Positions 41,978 to 49,092 of a DNA stretch of 64,000 bases are shown in pieces. This DNA is from Aurantiacibacter poecillastricola (GTDB lineage: Bacteria; Pseudomonadota; Alphaproteobacteria; Sphingomonadales; Sphingomonadaceae). The notes beneath the pieces were generated by a model, which was given only the letters and a program-made list of their open reading frames with translations, was not told the origin of the DNA and searched no databases. Every line of letters starts with the position of its first letter. The first letter of the stretch is position 1. The translations under genes were made by a program, and so were the position numbers. The stretch covers positions 124,001 through 188,000 of the forward strand of contig NZ_JAVAMS010000001.1 of the NCBI RefSeq assembly GCF_030730945.1, in the 5' to 3' direction.

Positions 41978-42751
41978 TTAGTGTTCGACGAGGGCGAAGT
42001 CCACTTGCACCGTGACCGCACTGGTCGTCTGGCCGGGCATTATCGCGGCACCACCCTGGTCCATGCTTTCAGGCATGGCCTGCACGCTCACCGGCGGAGG
42101 GGCGGCCGGTGCCGTTCGCACGGCGGAATCGAAGGCGGTAGCCTGTGCGCCCGCCAGCCAGCGATTCCCCTGCTGGCCGCCTGCATCGCGGATATACAGC
42201 ACGCGGCTCACCTCCATGCCCGCCGCTTCTGCATAAGCCTGTGCGCGCGAAAGGGCGGCGCGGTAGGCGTTGGCATAGGCGGTATTGGCGGCAGCTTCCG
42301 GGTCGGAGAGGCGCAGGTCGGGGCCGGAGACGATGTTCGCGCCGACACCCGTCACTGCGGTGACGGCGGCACCGGCCCTGTCTATATCGCGTACGCGCAC
42401 CGAAAGCGTATTGGACGCCTGGAACTGCCCGCGGCGGTCTCCCCAGTCGATGCGCTGAACATTTACCGCGCTGGTCTGGATATCTCCCTCCGCAATGCCG
42501 AGTTCGCGCAAGGCGGCGACAATCTCGGTAATGTCCTCCTGGGTAGCCTTGGAAGCGGCTTCGGCATCGCTGGCCCAGTTCTGCACACCCGCGCGGAACT
42601 CCGCCTCGTCGGGCCGAACGTCGGATTGGCCGCTCGCACTTACCGAAAGCAGGGTTTCGGACTTTTCCACGCCGCGAGGATCGATGGCTGCATCGCCGCA
42701 GGCGGAAAGGAACAGGACGCAGGAGACGACAAGCACGCACGAAGGTTTCAC
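41978..42751 (-). CDS. SIMPL-domain lipoprotein
   Basis: A 257-residue exported protein. The lipobox is FLSAC and the SIMPL (DUF541) domain runs from SVSASGQSDVRPDEAEFRAGV, through DIQTSAVNVQRIDWG and NTLSVRVRDIDRAG, to RAQAYAEAAGMEVSRVLYI. The C-terminus is Pro-rich, with a final VTVQVDFAL. The family sits in the cell envelope. Its function is not settled. Confidence 0.88.
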   Translation of the reverse strand: MKPSCVLVVSCVLFLSACGDAAIDPRGVEKSETLLSVSASGQSDVRPDEAEFRAGVQNWASDAEAASKATQEDITEIVAALRELGIAEGDIQTSAVNVQRIDWGDRRGQFQASNTLSVRVRDIDRAGAAVTAVTGVGANIVSGPDLRLSDPEAAANTAYANAYRAALSRAQAYAEAAGMEVSRVLYIRDAGGQQGNRWLAGAQATAFDSAVRTAPAAPPPVSVQAMPESMDQGGAAIMPGQTTSAVTVQVDFALVEH

Positions 42752-42811
42752 GATATTGCTCCTCGAGATACAATATCACATCGAATTCCCTCGCGAGTGT
42801 GAACCTCGGCT

Positions 42812-43294
42812 TTACGAGCTATGGTCGGCGATGATCTTCCAGCCATTCTCCTCGCGCGCAAAGACTAGGCTGGTGAGACCCGTCGCTGGTTCGCGATCAT
42901 CCGGATAGGTGAGGACATAGCGGCCGATGTACAGGGCATGGCGATCGCCGAGTGGGCGGAAATCCTCTGTCTCGAAAGTGAGAACGCCGCGCCCGGAAGG
43001 ATCGGGCCGGGACCAGTCATAGGCCTCGCGGTACCGCTCTTCCATGGCCTCGACCCCGCGCAGCAAGCCGCCCGAGCCGACGAAGCTCGCCTGGGGCGAG
43101 CGGGAATAGATCGCGAGGAAGCGGTTCATGTCGCCCGCATTCCAGCCTGCGGCGCTGTCTTCCATCACGGCTTCGATTTCGGCCACCTGTGGGGGCGCGG
43201 TGGCTTCGGTCAGCTCCCCCTCAGCCGGATCCGGTTCGGGCATGCATCCGGCGAGTGCGAGTGCGGCCGCCGCTGCAATGACAGAGAGGCGCAT
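42812..43294 (-). CDS. DUF4440/SnoaL-like lipoprotein
   Basis: A 160-residue lipoprotein (lipobox ALALAGC). After the anchor, a DUF4440-like NTF2 domain is visible: EIEAVMEDSAAGWNAGDMNRFLAIYSRSPQASFVGSGGLLRGVEAMEERYR, RGVLTFETEDFRPLGDRHALYIGRYVLTYP, and NGWKIIADHSS. Its start overlaps the upstream methyltransferase-like gene's stop by one base (TGATG, 43292-43296). The cluster is envelope-directed. Confidence 0.82.
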   Translation of the reverse strand: MRLSVIAAAAALALAGCMPEPDPAEGELTEATAPPQVAEIEAVMEDSAAGWNAGDMNRFLAIYSRSPQASFVGSGGLLRGVEAMEERYREAYDWSRPDPSGRGVLTFETEDFRPLGDRHALYIGRYVLTYPDDREPATGLTSLVFAREENGWKIIADHSS

Positions 43295-44151
43295 CAGGCG
43301 CGCTTGCGGAACAGCAGCGTCATCCGGTCGCTCTCCCCGATTTGCGCGCGCCGGGTACGCTCCTCGCTGCCTTCCGCGGCACCGCGATAGCTGGGCGGCA
43401 AGCTCCACACGCCGCCTTCCCAGTCGGCGGGATCGGACGGGTTGGCGTTGATGTCGCTGCGGGCGACGAGTTCGAAGCCGTAAGCCTCGAACAGACCGAT
43501 GACGTCCTGCTCGCGCAGATAGCCATTGTCGCCCAGCACGTAATCGGCAGGCGCATCCGCATCGGCGCGGTGCTGTACCACGCCGAGCAGGCCATCGTCC
43601 TTCAGCAGCGTGCGCGCGGCAACCAGCGTGTCGTGCATCCAGCCGAAACGGCGCATGTTGTGCACCTCGCGGAAAATCAGCACACGGTCCGCAGTGCCGG
43701 CATGGCTTTGCAGCGCCTCGTCATCGGTGTTGAGGCCGATAACCTCGGCGCCCTCATCGCCCACCCAGCCCCGCGCATCGGACGGGATTTTCGTCGCCGC
43801 ATCGCGGTACATGTCCCAATAGCCGGTGAGCTCGGGATGCAGTTCGGGATTGAGGCCGATATATTTGCCTTCGCTGCCCAGATAGGGGATCAGCACGCGC
43901 GAATACCAGCCGGTGGCAGGCATGTAGTCGACCACTGTCATGCCTGGTTCGACACCGAAGAATTCCAGCGTTTCCACCGGATTGCGATACTGGTCGCGCG
44001 CGCGGTCTTCCTCGCGGCGTGGGTGGTTGAGCACGCTTTCAAGATTGACCCTGTTCTCCATCGCCGAGGGACGATCGCCCTGATGGTGATCGGCCAGCGC
44101 CGGGGCGGAGATGCCGAGGATGGAAGCGGCAAGAATGGTCGCAATGCGCAT
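43294..44151 (-). CDS. Exported methyltransferase-like protein (COG4798 type), copy 2
   Basis: A 285-residue protein with a Sec signal peptide (ATILAASILGISAPALA) and a class I methyltransferase-like body: VETLEFFGVEPGMTVVDYMPATGWYSRVL, ADRVLIFREVHNMRRFGWM, DGLLGVVQHRADADAP, and LREQDVIGLFEAYGFEL. The Gly-rich SAM loop is altered (DYMPATGWYS). SAM is not known in the periplasm, so activity is uncertain. It is paralogous to the next gene upstream and coupled to both neighbours. Confidence 0.8.
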   Translation of the reverse strand: MRIATILAASILGISAPALADHHQGDRPSAMENRVNLESVLNHPRREEDRARDQYRNPVETLEFFGVEPGMTVVDYMPATGWYSRVLIPYLGSEGKYIGLNPELHPELTGYWDMYRDAATKIPSDARGWVGDEGAEVIGLNTDDEALQSHAGTADRVLIFREVHNMRRFGWMHDTLVAARTLLKDDGLLGVVQHRADADAPADYVLGDNGYLREQDVIGLFEAYGFELVARSDINANPSDPADWEGGVWSLPPSYRGAAEGSEERTRRAQIGESDRMTLLFRKRA

Positions 44152-44960
44152 CAGTCACGTTTCCTGAACAGGAGGGTCATGCGGTCGCTTTCGCCGATCG
44201 CCTCGTAGCGGGCGCGGTCCTCGTCGCCGTAACGAAGGACTGGGGGCAGCGTCCAAACGCCGCCTTCCCAGTCGGCGGGGTCGTCGGGGTTGGCATTCAC
44301 TTCGGACGTATCCACGAGTTCGAACCCGTGCAGTTCGAACAGGCGCACCACGTCGGACTGGCGCAGGTAACCGTTGGACCCGTTGGCGTAGCTGTAAGGC
44401 GCGTCCTCGCCCGCCCGGTGCTGGACGACGCCGACCATGCCATCATCCGCCAGCAGCGTGCGAATGGCGCGCAGTTCGCGGTCTGCGGCATTGCCGTTCA
44501 TCAGGCCGTGGAGCGAGCGGAACACCAGCACCCGGTCCACCGTGCCAGAGACGCTCTCGGGGATCTCGTCGCTTTCGAAGGCGGTGATCTCGGCGGCGGG
44601 CGAAATGCCGCTTTCGGTCATGCTGCGGCGGAAGGTTTCCGCCCAGCTCGGTTCGCCCGGCTCCTGCTCGCCGGTATCGGATTGCATGGCGATGTATGCG
44701 CCCTGCGGGGCGATCCACGGGGCGAGCACACGGGTGTACCAGCCACCGCCCGGATTGTACTCGACCACCCGCATGGTCGGCTCGACCTGGAAGAACTCCA
44801 AAGTCTCTGCAGGGCTGCGATAACGGTCGCGTGCGGCATCTTCTGCACGCATGTCCATGGCCAGCACCTCTTCGAGGGTAGGCGCCTCGCCATGATGGTC
44901 TGCCAGCGCTGGAGCGGACATCGCGACCGCGGCTGCAGCGATGAAGGGGGTGAAACGCAT
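44151..44960 (-). CDS. Exported methyltransferase-like protein (COG4798 type), copy 1
   Basis: A 269-residue paralogue of the downstream protein, with signal peptide (PFIAAAAVAMSAPALA) and core motifs AETLEFFQVEPTMRVVEYNPGGGWYTRVLAPWIAP, DRVLVFRSLHGLMN, DDGMVGVVQHRAGEDAPYS, LRQSDVVRLFELHGFEL, ending ESDRMTLLFRKRD. The Gly loop (NPGGGW) is kept here. It is first in the three-gene unit and divergent from msrA. Confidence 0.82.
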   Translation of the reverse strand: MRFTPFIAAAAVAMSAPALADHHGEAPTLEEVLAMDMRAEDAARDRYRSPAETLEFFQVEPTMRVVEYNPGGGWYTRVLAPWIAPQGAYIAMQSDTGEQEPGEPSWAETFRRSMTESGISPAAEITAFESDEIPESVSGTVDRVLVFRSLHGLMNGNAADRELRAIRTLLADDGMVGVVQHRAGEDAPYSYANGSNGYLRQSDVVRLFELHGFELVDTSEVNANPDDPADWEGGVWTLPPVLRYGDEDRARYEAIGESDRMTLLFRKRD

Positions 44961-45060
44961 GTCAATTCTCCCGGATGACTTGGCTAATCGCGTTCTACGA
45001 TGGACGCGGCAGATGACAAGCGGACTTATGGTACCCATCTCCTCGCCAAAGGAGACCAAG

Positions 45061-45588
45061 ATGAGCGAAACGACAATCGTTGCAGGCGGATGCTTCTGGT
45101 GCACCGAAGCTGTGTTCAACGACGTGATCGGCGTGGAAAGCGTCGAGAGCGGCTATATCGGCGGCAACGTGCCCGACCCGACCTACAAGCAGGTATGCAC
45201 CGGCGCGACCGGCCACGCCGAGGGGGTGAAGATCACCTTCGACCCCGACACCGTTACCCTCCCCGAAATCTACGACATGTTCATGGGCACCCATGACCCG
45301 ACCCAGCTCAACCGGCAGGGCAATGACGTCGGCACCCAGTACCGCAGCGCGTTCTTCCCGCAATCGGACGAGCAGAAGGCCGAGGCCGAGGCCGCGATCC
45401 GCCGCTGGAACGAGAGCCATGACGGCGAGGCGGTGACCACGATCGAGGAGGGCAAGTGGTATCCGGCAGAGGACTACCACCAGGAATACTGGGACGGCGA
45501 AGGCCAGCGCAACCCATATTGCATGGCCGTGATCCCGCCCAAGCTGATGAAGCTGCGCAAGAGCTTTGCGGACAAGGTGAAGAGCTGA
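45061..45588 (+). CDS. msrA: Peptide-methionine (S)-S-oxide reductase MsrA
   Basis: A 175-residue MsrA with catalytic Cys11 in GGCFWCTEAVF, and VESVESGYIGGNVPDPTYKQVCTGATGHAEGVKITFDP, HDPTQLNRQGNDVGTQYRSAFF, and EDYHQEYWD motifs. It repairs S-sulfoxides of methionine using thioredoxin. The start at 45061 has GGAGACC upstream. Its partner MsrB is encoded separately at 58.6 kb. Confidence 0.97.
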   Translation: MSETTIVAGGCFWCTEAVFNDVIGVESVESGYIGGNVPDPTYKQVCTGATGHAEGVKITFDPDTVTLPEIYDMFMGTHDPTQLNRQGNDVGTQYRSAFFPQSDEQKAEAEAAIRRWNESHDGEAVTTIEEGKWYPAEDYHQEYWDGEGQRNPYCMAVIPPKLMKLRKSFADKVKS

Positions 45589-45959
45589 ACGCCGATCTGC
45601 GCAGTTCGGCTTCAGCTGGAACCTGGAACACATGGAACACTGTCCAGAGTTGAAAAAGCCGATTGTGTCACTCTGGGCGATGTATAGCGTAACTTTTCGG
45701 CCGAATGTGTGACCGTCGGCATGAGAAGTGTCACCCTTGATGCAAAAAGTGTCACCATAGGTGCGAGAAGTGTCACCCTTGGCCGCGGTTGTGTCACCTG
45801 CGCCGAGGCGTGCGCGACTCCTTGCGGGTTGGTGCGCGCATCTGGATGGGGGCGTGGACATGGCCGCTGCTCAGCAGTGCGGTGAGGATGTAGGACAGTC
45901 CCGTCTCACCCGGCCCAGCAGGATGTTAACCAGCCGGCAACTGCTCAACTCTCCCTGAG
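45589..45959. other. 371-bp non-coding gap between msrA and rsmB
   Basis: No gene is supported. The region holds three close TGGAAC copies (45617-45638), the 21-bp-phased GTGTCAC array at 45665-45797, and a GC-rich tail with two GTTAAC palindromes (45925-45930 and about 45957-45964). Open frames here come only from the 21-base periodicity. Confidence 0.6.
45665..45797. repeat. Iteron-like array of GTGTCAC at 21-bp spacing
   Basis: GTGTCAC or one-base variants begin at 45665, 45707 (GTGTGAC), 45728, 45749, 45770 and 45791. The last five lie exactly 21 bp apart, and the first is 42 bp before the second, with a degenerate copy between. Units after 45728 share GTGTCACC. Spacing of two helical turns puts each copy on the same DNA face, as in iteron or cooperative regulator sites. 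Confidence 0.75.
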
Positions 45960-47231
45960 TTAACCATTGCCAGCCGGAGGTCTCTGCCATCTGCCGATGA
46001 AAAAGCCGTCGAGGCCGCCTTCCTCGGGTAACATTCCCGGATCGGTACGGACCCAGCCTTCGGGCGTGGGTTCGATGCCTGGCGGAATGTCCTTGCTGGA
46101 TACCGGGAGCGGCCGCAGACCGCATTCGCTGTCGATCCAGCGCGCCTGTTCTTCGCCCTCTTCCTGCTCAAGGGAGCAGACCGCGTAGACGAACACCCCG
46201 CCGGGCTCCAGCCACTGCACCGCGCGGCGGATCATCGCGCGCTGGATTTCCACCATCCCGGCGATCTGCCGCTCACCTATGCGGTGGACGACTTCGGGAT
46301 GGCGGCGGCAGGTGCCCGTGGCGGTGCAGGGGGCGTCGAGGAGGATGGCGTCGAACGGTTCTGACGGCTCCCATTCCAGCGCGTCGGCGACCACGGTGTG
46401 CGCGGAGAGGCCGGTGCGGGCGAGGTTCTCGCGCAGGCGCACCATTCGCCTGGCGTTGATGTCGAGCGCGGTCACGTCCCATCCGGCGCTGGCCAGTTGC
46501 AAGGTCTTCCCGCCCGGCGCGGCGGCTAGGTCAAGCACCCGCCTTTGTCCATTGGGTCCCTCTCCCGCACCCAGCAGGGTGGCGGGAATGCTCGCGGCGA
46601 GATCCTGCACCCACCAGCTGCCTTCCTCGTAGCCGGGCAGGTCGGTGACGGAGGCGCCGCGCGGCAGGCGCAGGTGGCCGGGCGCGAGGCTGGTAGCCTG
46701 CATCCGAACCGCCATCTCCTCGGTCAGGTCAGGCGCTTTCAGGCGCAGGTCGAGCGGCGGCGGCCCGGTGATGCCTGCTGCAATCGCCTCTGCCCGCTCG
46801 CCCCAGCGCTGCGCCACTTTCGGCGGCAGGCTCGGCACCGCTGGCAGTTCGACGCCTTGCCGGGTCAGCGTGGCAAACACGCCGTGCGCCAGCCGCTTCG
46901 GCCCGCCTGCCAGCAAAGGGAGCGCGGTTGCCACCACGGCGTGCGGCGGCGTCTCCAACCGCAGCACCTGCGCCAGCATCATGCGTAGGACCATGCGCGC
47001 CTTGGCATCCTCGGGCAGCTTCTCGCGGGTCGCCGAGTCTATCAGCGCATCGAGATCCACCAGCCAGCGCAGCACTTCGCCGGCAATGGCGCGGGCCAGT
47101 GCGCGGTCGGCGAAGCTGGGCAGGCCATTCGCCGCCCCGCCCGCCTGTTCCAGCGTCTCCCCCCGGCGCAGCACCACATCGAGCATCTTGAGCGCAGCGC
47201 GGCGCGCGCCGCTTCCGGGAACCTTGGCCAT
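45960..47231 (-). CDS. rsmB: 16S rRNA (cytosine-C5)-methyltransferase RsmB
   Basis: A 423-residue RsmB/Sun protein. The N-terminal NusB-like domain (ARRAALKMLDVVLRRGETL, FADRALARAIAGEVLRWLVDLDALI) is followed by the SAM domain with LDLAAAPGGKTLQLASAGWDVTALDI and DAILLDAPCTATGTCRRHPEVV, and the catalytic Cys in VYAVCSLEQEEGE. It methylates C967 of 16S rRNA. The start at 47231 is supported by MAKVPGSGARRAALKML. Confidence 0.93.
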   Translation of the reverse strand: MAKVPGSGARRAALKMLDVVLRRGETLEQAGGAANGLPSFADRALARAIAGEVLRWLVDLDALIDSATREKLPEDAKARMVLRMMLAQVLRLETPPHAVVATALPLLAGGPKRLAHGVFATLTRQGVELPAVPSLPPKVAQRWGERAEAIAAGITGPPPLDLRLKAPDLTEEMAVRMQATSLAPGHLRLPRGASVTDLPGYEEGSWWVQDLAASIPATLLGAGEGPNGQRRVLDLAAAPGGKTLQLASAGWDVTALDINARRMVRLRENLARTGLSAHTVVADALEWEPSEPFDAILLDAPCTATGTCRRHPEVVHRIGERQIAGMVEIQRAMIRRAVQWLEPGGVFVYAVCSLEQEEGEEQARWIDSECGLRPLPVSSKDIPPGIEPTPEGWVRTDPGMLPEEGGLDGFFIGRWQRPPAGNG

Positions 47232-47289
47232 GCCCACGGCCCTAGGGCCAGTTGCGCCGCGACGCCAGAGGGCCCATCTTCGAGAGGCT

Positions 47290-47445
47290 ATGAAACGTGC
47301 GACCAAACGACCCGAAGGCTTCGAAAAGCCCGCCCACTGGACCAACGATCCGCCGCCCAAACCCGAAGCGAACGAGGTGGACGAGGACCTCAGCCCCACC
47401 CGCTATGGCGACTGGGTGCACAAGGGTATCGCCATCGACTTCTAG
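47290..47445 (+). CDS. DUF1674 (SDHAF4-like) protein
   Basis: A 51-residue protein ending in SPTRYGDWVHKGIAIDF, the signature of DUF1674/SDHAF4 proteins. The mitochondrial relative helps assemble flavinylated succinate dehydrogenase. A cytoplasmic assembly role is likely here. It is divergent from rsmB and overlaps the convergent membrane gene by four bases. Confidence 0.88.
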   Translation: MKRATKRPEGFEKPAHWTNDPPPKPEANEVDEDLSPTRYGDWVHKGIAIDF

Positions 47446-48032
47446 GGGCGCTCGTCCTCCGCATATTCCGGCGCAGGGCCGAAATGCTTTTCCCAGTCGA
47501 TACGCAGCAGTGCGACCAGCCCTGCCAGCAGCAGCACTTGCAGCGCGATGCCCCACGGGCTCGAGAGCGTCTCGCGAAACGTATCGCCCAGAGTGCTCTG
47601 CGCCAGAAGCTGCGCCGATCCGGCGTAAATCGAATAGGACACCAGCCGTCCGGCAAAGAATGCCGCGGTAAAGGGCGCGATCGGCACCCCGGCAAGGCCG
47701 ACGGCTGCGAACAGCTGCGCGGAGGGGACGGGCGACACGGCAAACAGGGCGAGAGCAGCAAGGCCAGCGCGGCGCTTGCGCTCGAAGGCGGCGCGCACCG
47801 CGGCGAGATTGCGGCGCGTGTTCTCGGGAACATGGCGTCCCAGCAGGCGAAAACCATTCGCCAACGTGAACCGCCCGAGTGCCGCCGCCAGCGCGCCGGT
47901 CAGCACGATGCCGGGCACGGGCAGGTCGGTGTTGAACCCAAACAACACGATGATCGACCAGGTCGGCGGACCGAAGGCGGGCAACAGGTTGATGCCGAAG
48001 ACTACCGCGAACAGGATGAGATAGTCATCCAT
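47442..48032 (-). CDS. VTT/DedA-like membrane protein
   Basis: A 196-residue protein with about five membrane segments. Features resembling the VTT domain are NLLPAFGPPTWSIIVLFGF, GRFTLANGFRLLGRHVP, and SPVPSAQLFAAVGLAGVPIAPFTAAFFAGRLVSYSIY. DedA-type proteins move lipids or ions across the inner membrane, but the family assignment is only moderate. It shares its last four bases with DUF1674. Confidence 0.6.
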   Translation of the reverse strand: MDDYLILFAVVFGINLLPAFGPPTWSIIVLFGFNTDLPVPGIVLTGALAAALGRFTLANGFRLLGRHVPENTRRNLAAVRAAFERKRRAGLAALALFAVSPVPSAQLFAAVGLAGVPIAPFTAAFFAGRLVSYSIYAGSAQLLAQSTLGDTFRETLSSPWGIALQVLLLAGLVALLRIDWEKHFGPAPEYAEDERP

Positions 48033-48056
48033 GATCCGCCGCGCCCATGCGAGACG

Positions 48057-49079
48057 TCAGATCCAGCCGCCCAGTTCGCGGCGGATGATCGTCTCCAGCA
48101 TCGCCATGCCTGCGTCCGACGTGTTGAGGCAGGAAAGCGTGGCGAACTTCTCGCCGCCCGCTTCCAGGAACTGCTCCTTGCCCTGGATTGCCAGCTCTTC
48201 CAGCGTTTCCAGGCAATCGGCCGAGAAGCCCGGCGCGGCGATGGCGACGCGCCTGGTGCCCTTCGCCGCCTCGGCCTCCAGCGTCTCGTCGGTCGCCGGG
48301 GAGAGCCATTGCGCGGGGCCGAAGCGGCTCTGGAAAGTCGTCACCATGCGAATGTCGGGCCGCGCCATCCGCGCTTCCAGCAGCCGCGCCGTCTTGCGGC
48401 AATGGCAGTGATAGGGGTCGCCCTTGTCGAGCGTGCGCTGCGGCATGCCGTGGAAGGAGAGCAGCAGCACCTCGGGCGTGAAATCGAGCGCGTCGAGCTG
48501 GCGGCCAAGATCGCTAGCCAGCGCGTCGATATAGGCATCGTCGTCGTGATAGGGCGGCAGGGTGCGCAGGCTCGCCTGCCAGCGCCGCTCGCGCAGCCAG
48601 TCCGCCGCCTTGTCGACCACTGTGGCCGTGGTGGCCGCGCAATATTGCGGATAGAGCGGGGCAAGCAGAATGCGGTCGCAGCCGGCGTCCATCAGCTTTT
48701 CCAGCTGCACCGGGATGGACGGCTCGCCGTAGCGCATGGCCCATTCGACCTGCACGCCTTCGCCGAAGCGCTCCTGCAAGCCCTCCGCCTGCTCCGCCGT
48801 GATCGCGGCGAGCGGGGAGCCCTTCTCGGTCCATACCTCGCGATAGGCGGCGGCGCTTTTCTTGGGGCGGGTGTTGAGGATGATGCCGCGCAGGATCGGC
48901 TGCCAGGCGATCGGCGGTATCTCGATCACCCGGCGGTCGGACAGGAATTCCGCCAGATAGCGGCGCACCGGACCCGTCTCGGGCGCGTCGGGGGTACCGA
49001 GATTGACGACGAGGACGCCGATGCGGCCCGATGCGACGGGCGTGTGGTCTTGGGGGAGCTGCTGCTCTTTCCAGGTCAT
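48057..49079 (-). CDS. hemH: Ferrochelatase
   Basis: A 340-residue HemH. Motifs: GVLVVNLGTPDAPETGPVRRYLAEFLSDRRVIEIP, WAMRYGEPSIPVQLEKLMDAGCDRILLAPLYPQYCAATTATV, LLLSFHGMPQRTLDKGDPYHCHC (catalytic His in SFHGMP), TTFQSRFGPAQWLSPATDETLE, and APGFSADCLETLEEL. It inserts Fe(II) into protoporphyrin IX. It starts 13 bp after the stop of the upstream molybdenum-hydroxylase subunit. Confidence 0.95.
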   Translation of the reverse strand: MTWKEQQLPQDHTPVASGRIGVLVVNLGTPDAPETGPVRRYLAEFLSDRRVIEIPPIAWQPILRGIILNTRPKKSAAAYREVWTEKGSPLAAITAEQAEGLQERFGEGVQVEWAMRYGEPSIPVQLEKLMDAGCDRILLAPLYPQYCAATTATVVDKAADWLRERRWQASLRTLPPYHDDDAYIDALASDLGRQLDALDFTPEVLLLSFHGMPQRTLDKGDPYHCHCRKTARLLEARMARPDIRMVTTFQSRFGPAQWLSPATDETLEAEAAKGTRRVAIAAPGFSADCLETLEELAIQGKEQFLEAGGEKFATLSCLNTSDAGMAMLETIIRRELGGWI

Positions 49080-49092
49080 GCGAGAATCCGGG

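Noticed and set aside
45617..45645. EcfG promoters suggested by repeated GGAAC
   Set aside because: No CGTT occurs 16-17 bases after any of the three GGAAC copies.
45665..45797. CRISPR array
   Set aside because: The conserved part of each unit is only about eight bases and the period is 21 bp, too short for repeat plus spacer. No cas genes are present.
44995..45861. Minus-strand frame with heptapeptide repeats (GDTSRTY-like) over the 21-bp array
   Set aside because: 21 bases equals seven codons, so any open frame becomes a heptad repeat. The rest of the frame is antisense to msrA, and there is no ribosome-binding site.
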